A DNA stretch of 40,749 nucleotides from JAAGZL01 sp964628835 (GTDB lineage Bacteria; Pseudomonadota; Gammaproteobacteria; Chromatiales; Chromatiaceae): contig CAZVME010000025.1 of the NCBI GenBank assembly GCA_964628835.1, forward strand, positions 1 through 40,749, written 5' to 3'. Below, piece by piece: positions 26,502-34,469 of this stretch; position 1 is the first letter of the stretch; every line of letters starts with the position of its first letter. The notes beneath the pieces were generated by a model. It saw nothing but the letters and a program-made list of their open reading frames with translations, did no database searches and was not told the DNA's origin. A program made the translations under genes and the position numbers.

Positions 26502-27956
26502 ATGGATGAACTAAAAGCCATTTACGAAACACTCCAACTTAGTTCAGTGGACTGGGAGCTGACTCTGCGCTGCCTGTTTCAGGTGGTGTTACTGGTTATG
26601 TCCGCCATGTTCTCTGGATCAGAGACCGCCCTGTTTTCCCTCAGCCGCATAGATCTGCAGAAGCTCAGGCACGATCGTGGACAGCGTTCAGAGCACATCC
26701 ATGCCATGCTGGATGAGCCGCGGCGGTTGATTATCTCCATTCTGTGCGGCAATGAACTGGTTAATATCGCCTCGGCCGTAAATATGACGGCCATCCTGCT
26801 GCCGATGTTCGGTAGTGAGGATGTGGGTTGGATCAATATCCTTATCATGGTGCCGTTGCTGCTTCTTATCGGTGAGGTGACCCCCAAGACCATCGCAGTC
26901 AGCTTCCCGATAAAGTTTGCCACCAGGGTCACTGCACGCTTTCTGCCGCGCTGGATAGTTTTCATCACCCCACTGCGCGAAGTGGTGCGGTCGCTATCGG
27001 ACCGGATTACCACCCACATCGTGGGGGATGAGGTGAGCCGTGAGAATATCCTGCAATCGGATGAGCTGCGTACCTTGCTGGAGGAGGGGGAGGAGACCGG
27101 GATTATCGACGCCACTGAGCGGGTCCTGATCGATAATCTTCTGGAAGCTTCCGAGACCGACATCTCTCGTATTATGACCCCCAGCCCCCGGATCAGGTTT
27201 CTCGACGCCAGCCTGCCAGTGCCGGAGTTGATGGAACAATTCCGTAGTCTGCGTCATCCCCGAGTGCCGGTGTATCAGGGCAACTGGGATAACGTTATCG
27301 GCTTTGTGCACTCTGAGACCATCCTGAAGCTCACCCGCGGCAGTGGTGACATGGAGCAGGTCACCCTGGATCAGATTATCAAACCGTCACATTTCGTTCC
27401 TCCCACCAAAAAGGTGGATGAGATGTTTGACTACTTTCAGGAACACAATACCCGGGCCGCCATCATCCTTGGGGAGTATGGAGAGGTGCTGGGCATTGTC
27501 ACCATGAAAGATGTGTTGACCTTTATCTTTGGTGAGATATCCGGTCGTATGGAGGGACAGGAGTTCTACCAGGAGCAAGATGAAAACAGCTACACCGTAC
27601 CTGGTGATATGCGTCTGGCGGATTTCTACAACCTGACCAACTTCGATATCGAAGATCCGGTTATGACCACCATTGGTGGTGTTGCCTTCAGACTGTTTGA
27701 TCGCATGCCAGAGGTTGGGGATAAGGTTCTATATGAAGATTATGAGCTTACCGCAAAGGAGATAAGTGGCCTCAGGATCAGCAAGGTGCGGGTGTGCAAG
27801 TTGTCTGAGGGCAAGTCGCCAGCCGATGAAGAGCCCGATATCTATGAAGAGATAAACGTGCTGAAGGATGATGCAGAAGTGACTGATCACCAGGCCACGG
27901 GTGATGATTCAGACCAGGATAATACACAGGAGAAGAGTGATGGAATGGATACTTGA
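26502..27956 (+). CDS. CNNM/HlyC-CorC family transporter with CBS domains (first of pair)
   Basis: A 484-residue membrane protein of the CNNM (DUF21) family, linked to Mg/Co efflux. The order is DUF21 membrane domain (about 25-190, with MSAMFSGSETALFSLSRIDL and a GEVTPKTIAV motif), two CBS domains (about 200-330) and the CorC/HlyC transporter-associated domain (about 345-430). An acidic tail of about 55 residues follows. I placed the start at the ATG 26502 (MDELKAIYE); an in-frame GTG at 26424 would add 26 residues that lack family character. Its last 17 bp overlap the next paralogue. Confidence 0.9.
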   Translation: MDELKAIYETLQLSSVDWELTLRCLFQVVLLVMSAMFSGSETALFSLSRIDLQKLRHDRGQRSEHIHAMLDEPRRLIISILCGNELVNIASAVNMTAILLPMFGSEDVGWINILIMVPLLLLIGEVTPKTIAVSFPIKFATRVTARFLPRWIVFITPLREVVRSLSDRITTHIVGDEVSRENILQSDELRTLLEEGEETGIIDATERVLIDNLLEASETDISRIMTPSPRIRFLDASLPVPELMEQFRSLRHPRVPVYQGNWDNVIGFVHSETILKLTRGSGDMEQVTLDQIIKPSHFVPPTKKVDEMFDYFQEHNTRAAIILGEYGEVLGIVTMKDVLTFIFGEISGRMEGQEFYQEQDENSYTVPGDMRLADFYNLTNFDIEDPVMTTIGGVAFRLFDRMPEVGDKVLYEDYELTAKEISGLRISKVRVCKLSEGKSPADEEPDIYEEINVLKDDAEVTDHQATGDDSDQDNTQEKSDGMDT

Positions 27957-29199
27957 AGCTCTCCTGATCGCATTTTTTCTGATCCTGAAAGGTTTCTTTT
28001 CAGGTTCGGAGATCGCTATGGTGAACTCCGACAAGCTCAAGTTGCGGCACAAGGCCAAGATTGGTGATCGTGGCGCCAGTCTGGTACTGAAATTATTCAA
28101 GAAACCGGATGTTATCTTGGGCACCACACTGGTTGGCACCAACCTGGCTACGGTCATCATATCTACCCTCGGGGCTCTGATCTTTATCGATCTATTTGGG
28201 GTGTCAGGTGATCTTATATCTATTCTGGTGCTTACCCCCATCCTGCTGGTGGCAGGAGAGGTGGTGCCAAAGAGTGTGTTCCAGCAGAATGCAGATAATC
28301 TGGTAACCCGCCTGATCTACCTCTTAAGATTTTTCTCATATTTGTTTTATCCGGTAATCTTTATCTTTAGCCGTGTGGCGCGTTTTATCACGCGTATAGT
28401 GGGCGGTGGGGCAGAGCCACAAAATATGTTCATCACCCGCGAAGAGCTGCGTGTATTGCTGGATGTGACCGAGACTGCGGCTTCGCCTTCTACCATCGAT
28501 CGCAAACGTATACGCCGCATCATCCGTTTTGCCGACACCACCGTGGGAGAGGCCATGATCCCCTTGGCGGATGTGGTAGGTTTTAACGAGATTCGGGACA
28601 TGGAAGAGGCGGCGCGCAGGGTAATAAAACATGGCTACAACAGGCTGCCGGTATATAGCGGTAACATCACCAATGTGAAAGGGGTGCTCACCCTGAACAC
28701 CTGGGATCTGATGCAGCCTGATCTTATGGAACATCTGTTATCAGACTATGTAAGCCAGGCCCTGTATCTCTCCCCAAAACAGACATTGGACCGGGCGTTG
28801 CCACAGTTACAGGCCAGGAAAGACCATATGGCAATAGTGGTGGATGAGTTTGGTTCTGCCACTGGCATCCTCACCATGGAGGATGTGTTTGAAGAGGTGG
28901 TGGGTGAGATCGATGTGGGTTATGACTTCGATGAGTACCAGCCAAAACGCAAGATCTATATTGAGCACGAGAGCGAGAACTCACACCTGATGAGTGGGCG
29001 CACTCCTATCTCTGAAGTTAACGATATCCTGCATGTGCACTTTCCGGTGGAAGAGGCCCATACCATTGGTGGATTGATTGTTAGTCGTATACGCAATATA
29101 CCGGTTGAGGGTGATACCATTGAAGAGCAAGGCTATAGCCTGACTGTGCTGGAAGCAGATGCCAGATCAGTGGTAAAGGTGCGGGTGGAGCGCCTCTAG
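27940..29199 (+). CDS. CNNM/HlyC-CorC family transporter with CBS domains (second of pair)
   Basis: A 419-residue paralogue of the preceding gene: DUF21 domain with LILKGFFSGSEIAMVNSDKL and LVAGEVVPKSVFQ, two CBS domains (TVGEAMIPLADVVGFNEIRD and later DHMAIVVDEFGSATGILTME), and the transporter-associated C-terminal domain. The ATG at 27940 has AGGAG (27928-27932) inside the end of the first gene. The 17-bp overlap shows translational coupling, so the two may form a hetero-oligomer; CNNM proteins are known dimers. It lacks the acidic tail of the first copy. Confidence 0.92.
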   Translation: MEWILEALLIAFFLILKGFFSGSEIAMVNSDKLKLRHKAKIGDRGASLVLKLFKKPDVILGTTLVGTNLATVIISTLGALIFIDLFGVSGDLISILVLTPILLVAGEVVPKSVFQQNADNLVTRLIYLLRFFSYLFYPVIFIFSRVARFITRIVGGGAEPQNMFITREELRVLLDVTETAASPSTIDRKRIRRIIRFADTTVGEAMIPLADVVGFNEIRDMEEAARRVIKHGYNRLPVYSGNITNVKGVLTLNTWDLMQPDLMEHLLSDYVSQALYLSPKQTLDRALPQLQARKDHMAIVVDEFGSATGILTMEDVFEEVVGEIDVGYDFDEYQPKRKIYIEHESENSHLMSGRTPISEVNDILHVHFPVEEAHTIGGLIVSRIRNIPVEGDTIEEQGYSLTVLEADARSVVKVRVERL

Positions 29200-29291
29200 A
29201 GTTTCTGCCTGTTGAAACCGCTCGGCCATGGTTATGGCTGTGGGCAATACCATGTTAGTTACGCTATCTTAGAAGGATGGAGGGTGTGCGA

Positions 29292-29774
29292 ATGGCGCGA
29301 AATTCCAAGAAAAGGCCAATTCTGGTTCCGGTAGATTTTTCCCTTCACTCAGAGACTGCACTACTCAAGGCCTGTGAGCTTGCTGAGTGTCCCAAGCTAC
29401 CGATAGTGGTTCTGCACGTGGTGCATGACCCAGGCTCTATGCCCAGTTACTTCTCAAAGATTGCCAAAAGAAAACAGTTGGTAAGGGTTGAGGATGTCGC
29501 CGCCGAAATCTTTGCTGAGTTTATCAGCTCGGTCAAGGAAAAGTACCCGGATAATAAGGTGCTGAAAAAGATCGATACCATGATGGTCAGGGGGCTTCCG
29601 GTAACACGCATTCTTCAGGTTGCGGAGAGGGTTAATGCTTCCATGGTGGTTATGGGAAGCCTCGGCCGAACCGGGCTTGATCACGTTTTACTTGGGTCAA
29701 AAGCGGAGCAGGTAGTGCGTCAATGTCCAATACCGGTCACAATAGTTAAATCAGCCCCGTCAACCTCCGGTTAA
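29292..29774 (+). CDS. Universal stress protein (UspA family)
   Basis: A 160-residue single-domain UspA fold. It begins with the beta strand KRPILVPVDFSLHSETALLK and ends with the nucleotide-binding signature G-2x-G-9x-G-S, here GSLGRTGLDHVLLGSKAEQV, followed by CPIPVTIVK. The motif indicates the ATP-binding subgroup. I chose the ATG at 29292, since GGAGG at 29278-29282 sits 9 nt before it; the earlier ATG at 29277 overlaps that site. The Na/phosphate transporter follows 13 bp downstream, so the two are probably co-transcribed. Confidence 0.93.
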   Translation: MARNSKKRPILVPVDFSLHSETALLKACELAECPKLPIVVLHVVHDPGSMPSYFSKIAKRKQLVRVEDVAAEIFAEFISSVKEKYPDNKVLKKIDTMMVRGLPVTRILQVAERVNASMVVMGSLGRTGLDHVLLGSKAEQVVRQCPIPVTIVKSAPSTSG

Positions 29775-29787
29775 TGGTGTGTCTTTG

Positions 29788-31572
29788 ATGAACTCCATTC
29801 TTAATCTAAAACTTGATCTAAGAGCCCTGTTTACTCTGTCGCTGGGCATTCTTTTTATAGCTATTTCTTTTCCAGTGTTTGCAGCAGATGGCAGCCCCCA
29901 AGAGATGGAGTGGGGGGTGATGGCCATGCAGTTGTTCGGTGGTCTGGCGTTGTTCCTGTTTGGTATGGAGCAGATGGCGGATGCACTCAAGGCGGTGGCC
30001 GGTGAGCGCATGAAGTTTATCCTGGCGAAACTTACCGCCAATCGTTTTGCCGGAGCGGCAACTGGGGCCTTTGTTACCGCAGTAATTCAATCATCATCGG
30101 TGACTACAGTTCTGGTGGTTGGTTTTATTACGGCAGGCCTGATGTCCATGTCTCAGTCCATTGGCATCATTATGGGAGCAAATATCGGCACCACCATCAC
30201 GGCGCAGATTGTGGCGTTCAAGGTGACCAAGGCCGCTATGCTGATGATTGGTGTTGGGTTCAGCATGCTGTTTATCTCCAAGGAGGAGAAGATCCGGCAG
30301 TATGGCGCTATGATCATGGGGCTTGGCATGGTGTTTTTTGGTATGAGCGTCATGAGTGACGCCATGAAACCGCTACGTACCTTTCAGCCCTTTCTGGATT
30401 TTATGATTCAGATGGAAAGTCCCTTAATCGGGATTCTGGTAGCAGCGGCATTTACCGGACTGATCCAGTCATCGTCTGCCACCACAGGTATTGTGATTGT
30501 GATGGCCAGCCAAGGTCTCATTACACTTCCCGCTGGTATTGCTCTGGCCTTTGGCGCCAATATTGGCACCTGTGTTACTGCCATGTTGGCCGCCATTGGT
30601 AAAACCAGAGAGGCGCTAAGGGCAGCGTTGGTACATGTGATATTCAATGTTGGCGGCGTATTGATCTGGGTGATGTTTGTCGCGTATCTGGCTGAATTTG
30701 TGGTCTGGTTTTCACCCACCTATCCAGAGCTTTCCGGGGTTAACCGATTAGGTGCAGAAACGCCGCGTCAGATCGCCAATGCGCATACCATTTTCAATCT
30801 ATGTAACACACTTATATTTATCTGGTTTACCACCCAGATTGGGCGTTTGGTGGAGTGGTTGGTGCCGGATAGTGAACTGGAAGATGAGGGCCTGATTGCG
30901 CATTCGAAATATCTGGATGAGGAGTTGCTGTCAACTCCATCTCTGGCCCTGGACCGGGTGCGACTGGAAGTGCTGCATATGGGTGAGCAGGTTGATGCCA
31001 TGTTGCAAAGGATAATGCCTGCCATTCTTGACGGGGACCGGGAGTCGCTGTCATCCATAAAGAAAATGGATGATGAAGTGGACCACCTGTACGAGCAGAT
31101 AATAGAGTATATGGGCAAGATCAGTCGGAATAGCCTGACTGACACCCAGACAACGGAATTTCTCAAGCTTATGGAGGCGGTCTCTGACCTAGAGAATATC
31201 GGCGATACTGTTGAGACCAATCTTGTGGTGTTGGGGAATGAGCGCATCAGCTCAGGTGTCTCTATAAGCAATCCAACCAGAGAGGTACTCACTGGATTCC
31301 ATAAGGTGGTTTTCAAGGCAGTTAATTCTGCTGTGCAGGCTGTATCACAGAATAATGAGGAGGTGGCCCGCACCGTCATCGCCATGAAACATGAGATTGA
31401 GGGTCTCGTAAACTCCGCAGCGATTCATCAAGTGCAGCGCCTGGTGGCGGATGAACCAAATCGTATCCCAGCGTATACGATTGAGATTGATATTATCGAG
31501 AAACAGAAACGCATCTACTATTTTGCCAAACGTATGGCTAAATCAGTGCTGACACAAACCGCAGAAAAATAG
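29788..31572 (+). CDS. Na/phosphate cotransporter family protein with PhoU-like domain
   Basis: A 594-residue inner-membrane protein of the NptA/YjbB (PNaS, SLC34-like) family. The two inverted halves each carry the hallmark QSSS motif: TAVIQSSSVTTVLVVGF and TGLIQSSSATTGIVIVMA. The N-terminus has a hydrophobic segment ending in VFA-ADG that may be a cleavable signal. A cytoplasmic PhoU-like helical domain occupies about residues 380-590 (MDDEVDHLYEQIIEYMGKIS, then VSDLENIGDTVETNLV). It probably moves phosphate with Na+, in or out. I prefer the ATG at 29788 (GGTG 8 nt upstream) over the GTG at 29779. Confidence 0.92.
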   Translation: MNSILNLKLDLRALFTLSLGILFIAISFPVFAADGSPQEMEWGVMAMQLFGGLALFLFGMEQMADALKAVAGERMKFILAKLTANRFAGAATGAFVTAVIQSSSVTTVLVVGFITAGLMSMSQSIGIIMGANIGTTITAQIVAFKVTKAAMLMIGVGFSMLFISKEEKIRQYGAMIMGLGMVFFGMSVMSDAMKPLRTFQPFLDFMIQMESPLIGILVAAAFTGLIQSSSATTGIVIVMASQGLITLPAGIALAFGANIGTCVTAMLAAIGKTREALRAALVHVIFNVGGVLIWVMFVAYLAEFVVWFSPTYPELSGVNRLGAETPRQIANAHTIFNLCNTLIFIWFTTQIGRLVEWLVPDSELEDEGLIAHSKYLDEELLSTPSLALDRVRLEVLHMGEQVDAMLQRIMPAILDGDRESLSSIKKMDDEVDHLYEQIIEYMGKISRNSLTDTQTTEFLKLMEAVSDLENIGDTVETNLVVLGNERISSGVSISNPTREVLTGFHKVVFKAVNSAVQAVSQNNEEVARTVIAMKHEIEGLVNSAAIHQVQRLVADEPNRIPAYTIEIDIIEKQKRIYYFAKRMAKSVLTQTAEK

Positions 31573-31654
31573 TTGTGGTTGGTTGTAAATGCCATTTAGA
31601 CAACGCCATGATTTGATGAGCACGTTGCCACTAGATTAATTGACCTAGAACTCT

Positions 31655-32560
31655 ATGCTGAATGCACTGATACCGGTATTTATCCTGATTCTCTTTGGCG
31701 GAATCCTTAGACTTCTACAATTTCCTGGCGAGGCCTTCTGGAGAGGTGCGGAGCGTCTCACCTATTATCTGCTATTTCCAGTGCTTCTGTTTCTTAAGTT
31801 GAGTACAACTGAAACCACCACCATGCAGTTACCAGAGTTGGCTGCCATGTTGGTTAGCATGCTGCTTATTGTCAGCGTGATCATTATTGTTGCCGGTTAC
31901 ATGTTTAATATCCGTGGGGCGGCTTTTACCTCGCTGTATCAGGGTGGGATCCGGTTTAACACCTATGTGGGTCTAGCTGTGGTGGATGGTCTATTGGGTG
32001 GAGATGGCCTTGCAACGGCAGCTGTGGTGGTGGGTATAATGATCCCTGTCATCAATCTCCTGTGTATAGCTGTTTTTGCTTACGCTGGAAACAGTGCAGG
32101 TAATGGCCTGGCACTGGTAACAAGGAATATAGTTACCAATCCGCTGATCATTGCCTGCGTGCTTGGTATCTTCTGGAACTACCTGGGTTGGGGCCTGCCG
32201 GACCTGCTGGTGTCTGTACTGGAACTGTTGAGCGCTACCGCTTTGCCCCTGGGATTGCTGTCAGTGGGTGCAGGGGTGCATATTAGCGCCCTTGGAAATG
32301 CCACCAGCGCCTTTTTTATCTCATCAATTATCAAGCTGCTGATGGTTCCTGTTGTGGCCTATATGTTGTGTGTGATTGCGGGACAGTCCTCATCTGTAAC
32401 CGCTGTTGTGTTGGTGTTTGCTGCGCTACCAACAGCATCATCCGCCTATATTCTGGCGCGCGAGTTGGGAGGTGATGCACCGTCTATGGCGGCTATCATT
32501 ACTGGTCAGACTCTGCTTGCTATGGTTACCATGCCGTTGGTAATCCACTATCTGGCATAG
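31655..32560 (+). CDS. AEC family permease (auxin efflux carrier superfamily)
   Basis: A 301-residue protein with about ten hydrophobic helices and the AEC layout: N-terminal IPVFILILFGGILRL, the YQGGIRFNTYVGLAVVDGL segment with the conserved R-x-N-x-Y pattern, and the C-terminal ALPTASSAYILARELGGD motif. Such carriers export or import organic acids such as malate; the substrate cannot be read from sequence. The 82-bp gap after the phosphate transporter is compatible with a separate unit. Its 3' end overlaps the last codons of the minus-strand Hpt ORF by 13 bp. Confidence 0.9.
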   Translation: MLNALIPVFILILFGGILRLLQFPGEAFWRGAERLTYYLLFPVLLFLKLSTTETTTMQLPELAAMLVSMLLIVSVIIIVAGYMFNIRGAAFTSLYQGGIRFNTYVGLAVVDGLLGGDGLATAAVVVGIMIPVINLLCIAVFAYAGNSAGNGLALVTRNIVTNPLIIACVLGIFWNYLGWGLPDLLVSVLELLSATALPLGLLSVGAGVHISALGNATSAFFISSIIKLLMVPVVAYMLCVIAGQSSSVTAVVLVFAALPTASSAYILARELGGDAPSMAAIITGQTLLAMVTMPLVIHYLA

Positions 32561-32832
32561 GGTGTTAGGTTATGGGTGCTCGGTTTTTGCTGTCTTGTAA
32601 TTAAGCGCTTTTTTAACATGGTTATACCAGGTTCAAAGACCTCTCGCAGTCTTGCAATATACTCCTGTCCCTCACTATGAAAACGACCGCAGGTGCTCAG
32701 TTCTGCCTGCTGTAATAGTTGTGTTCGTTCATGCATGCCCAGACTTACGGCCGCTCCCTTAAACGTGTGTGCCAGCTCTTTATATTGATTGAGGTCTTCA
32801 TTAATATTTGCCTGGAGCAGTATGGTAAAGAT
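32548..32832 (-). pseudogene. Hpt (histidine phosphotransfer) domain without a usable start
   Basis: Reading the minus strand from 32832 gives 94 sense codons with an unmistakable Hpt core, KELAHTFKGAAVSLGM: H at 32767-32769 is the expected phosphorylated residue and the following TFKGAA is the family signature. A helical remainder ends in EVFEPGITMLKKRL. The first ATG (32734-32736) is 11 codons after the histidine, too late for a working domain. The frame is the same as the preceding repeat protein, interrupted only by the TAG at 32833-32835. It could be the decayed C-terminus of that gene, a truncated stand-alone Hpt, or a product made by stop readthrough. The first Hpt helix seems partly missing. 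Confidence 0.7.
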
Positions 32833-33396
32833 CTAGGGCTTGTCCAGATCCAGGTGGCTGATGTCCGGGATGGGGTGTGGCTCCACCTCTTTTTTACAAT
32901 CTTCCAGGCTGCCATTGTTCGCCGGTCCCATGGTTAGATCGTCGGTGTTGATCTCGGGTGGTTCTGGGTCAGGTGATTCATCAATGGTGGTGCCGGCGGA
33001 GGCAAGAGAGAGATGCTCAATGTCCGGTATGGGTTGCGGTGTAACGTTGGGTGCGCACTGCTCCAGACTGCCGGTATTGGCTGGGAGTAGAGTCAGCTCA
33101 CTGGATGGGTCTGGGTCGGGTGGGTTTGTGTTGCTGGGGGTTGCAGCCTCTTGCGCCCCGCTGTCTGCTGACAGTATCTCAACCAGTGCTCCGGCATTTC
33201 TGAATGCAACCCGGTATTTTGCTGCAGTCTCTTCGTTGGTATTTGCTTTGATCCTCACCCTGGCGCCGGAAAACAGTTTTTCCAATTGTTTCTGGTCGGC
33301 CTTGAACATGTTGCCCACAAGCTGTTTGACTTCCAGCTGGTCTTTGCCATCCATGATCTGACCGGTGAAAAATATATCGTAACGCTGGCTTGGCAT
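32833..33396 (-). CDS. Repeat protein with small N-terminal alpha/beta domain
   Basis: The 187-residue product has two parts. Residues 4-78 form a small domain (DIFFTGQIMDGKDQLEVKQL, then LVGNMFKADQKQLEKLFSGA and KYRVAFRNAGALVEI), a type that I recall as an N-terminal module on varied gammaproteobacterial proteins, often with FxG and LFSG motifs. Residues 95-187 are Pro/Asp-rich and hold two copies of a 30-residue repeat: LTLLPANTGSLEQC...PIPDIEHLSL (101-131) and LTMGPANNGSLEDC...PIPDISHLDL (154-184). GGGAG precedes the ATG. It is the last intact gene of the minus-strand operon; an Hpt reading frame continues in phase after its TAG stop. Confidence 0.8.
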   Translation of the reverse strand: MPSQRYDIFFTGQIMDGKDQLEVKQLVGNMFKADQKQLEKLFSGARVRIKANTNEETAAKYRVAFRNAGALVEILSADSGAQEAATPSNTNPPDPDPSSELTLLPANTGSLEQCAPNVTPQPIPDIEHLSLASAGTTIDESPDPEPPEINTDDLTMGPANNGSLEDCKKEVEPHPIPDISHLDLDKP

Positions 33397-33414
33397 GATG
33401 CTCCCTGATGTAAT

Positions 33415-33912
33415 CTACTCGGCTGTGAACCTTAACACTGCTTCGTTTATGGCTTTGTCCACATATAAATAGAACAGCTCTGGTGTGTTGATGCCAACTA
33501 TTTTGTCTATCAGCTCTGTTCCATCTGGCCTTAAAAATAATATGGTAGGGGTCACCTTTATGTTATAGCGCCCGGTAATGATTGATGGGTCCTTCATATT
33601 GCCATCAAAATCGCTCAGTTTTATGGGCGAATCAATCATCAGTTCACGTATGATGATTTTATCCGCATAATCCCCGCTGAGAATCATTGGGTTGAGTATC
33701 TCCTGCTTGATTAACCAGCAGTATGGGCAATTTTGCCGTGACATCAATAGTAGTATAGGCCGTTTGGTTTGTTCCGACTCTTTGCCCAACTTGGCAAGGT
33801 CGGTGGTCTCGGTTATTTCATTGCTAGCGTCGTTGGATTGGGCCTGGAACGGCATGCTGCAAATTAGTATCAGTACCAGTACTAATGGAAGCGGGTGTGT
33901 TGCTCTGTGCAT
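33415..33912 (-). CDS. Periplasmic thioredoxin-fold protein
   Basis: A 165-residue exported protein: signal peptide about 1-24 (hydrophobic LPLVLVLILICSM), then a thioredoxin fold with redox motif C62-P-Y-C65 and the cis-proline in VTPT (P122). The order is RPILLLMSRQNCPYCWLIKQ, then RYNIKVTPTILFLRPDG. It resembles SoxW/DsbE-like thioredoxins that reduce or oxidise periplasmic disulfides; the partner is unknown. It lies 18 bp before the repeat protein and 26 bp after the 176-residue protein, in one operon. Confidence 0.88.
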   Translation of the reverse strand: MHRATHPLPLVLVLILICSMPFQAQSNDASNEITETTDLAKLGKESEQTKRPILLLMSRQNCPYCWLIKQEILNPMILSGDYADKIIIRELMIDSPIKLSDFDGNMKDPSIITGRYNIKVTPTILFLRPDGTELIDKIVGINTPELFYLYVDKAINEAVLRFTAE

Positions 33913-33938
33913 AAATCTATTTCTCAGTGTGGTTTGTA

Positions 33939-34469
33939 TTATCTGGTTATCAATAGTGTATTGATTTCGGATAGCGCTGTGTATTCAATTAAATCTATAT
34001 CAATGTTACGGAAATCCATCGCATCTGGATAGCCACTTGCCTGTTCGGCCTGCTGTTTGGCCGTTCTGCACCACTCGTCTATCCACTGCCTGATGTGATC
34101 AAGCTGGTTGGCTGTCATCTCTGCGGTTGCCTTGGTGAATATCTGTTGGAAGCCATTTCTGGAGACCGAGGAGAAGGTCTTGGCAATTGAGTGTATATTC
34201 TGCCCGTTCAGGGCTGAGGCCAGGGCGTTGGCGTTTTCAACCAATAGCTGCTCCCTGGTAGTAACGGAGAACTCCTCCACAATATCCTGTATGACACGGT
34301 ATGGTTCGGTGTGGGCATCAGCCCCGGCATGTCTACTGATAAAGGCCTCTAACGCCATAAATGCAGCGTGCTTGCGATTGGTGTTGGCAGAGCCAACGGC
34401 AACCTCCTGACAGAATTTTCTTAGCTCTATGCTGGTGATCTTCAGGTTGATCTCTGCGGCTTTATCCAT
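33939..34469 (-). CDS. Helical protein of unknown function, coupled to radical SAM gene
   Basis: A 176-residue soluble, mostly helical protein (for example RKFCQEVAVGSANTNRKHAA, then FMALEAFISRHAGAD). No signal peptide, membrane segment or known motif is seen. Its start overlaps the end of the radical SAM gene by 8 bp (ATGGATAA), so the two are translationally coupled, which suggests that they act together. I do not recognise the family. Confidence 0.75.
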   Translation of the reverse strand: MDKAAEINLKITSIELRKFCQEVAVGSANTNRKHAAFMALEAFISRHAGADAHTEPYRVIQDIVEEFSVTTREQLLVENANALASALNGQNIHSIAKTFSSVSRNGFQQIFTKATAEMTANQLDHIRQWIDEWCRTAKQQAEQASGYPDAMDFRNIDIDLIEYTALSEINTLLITR

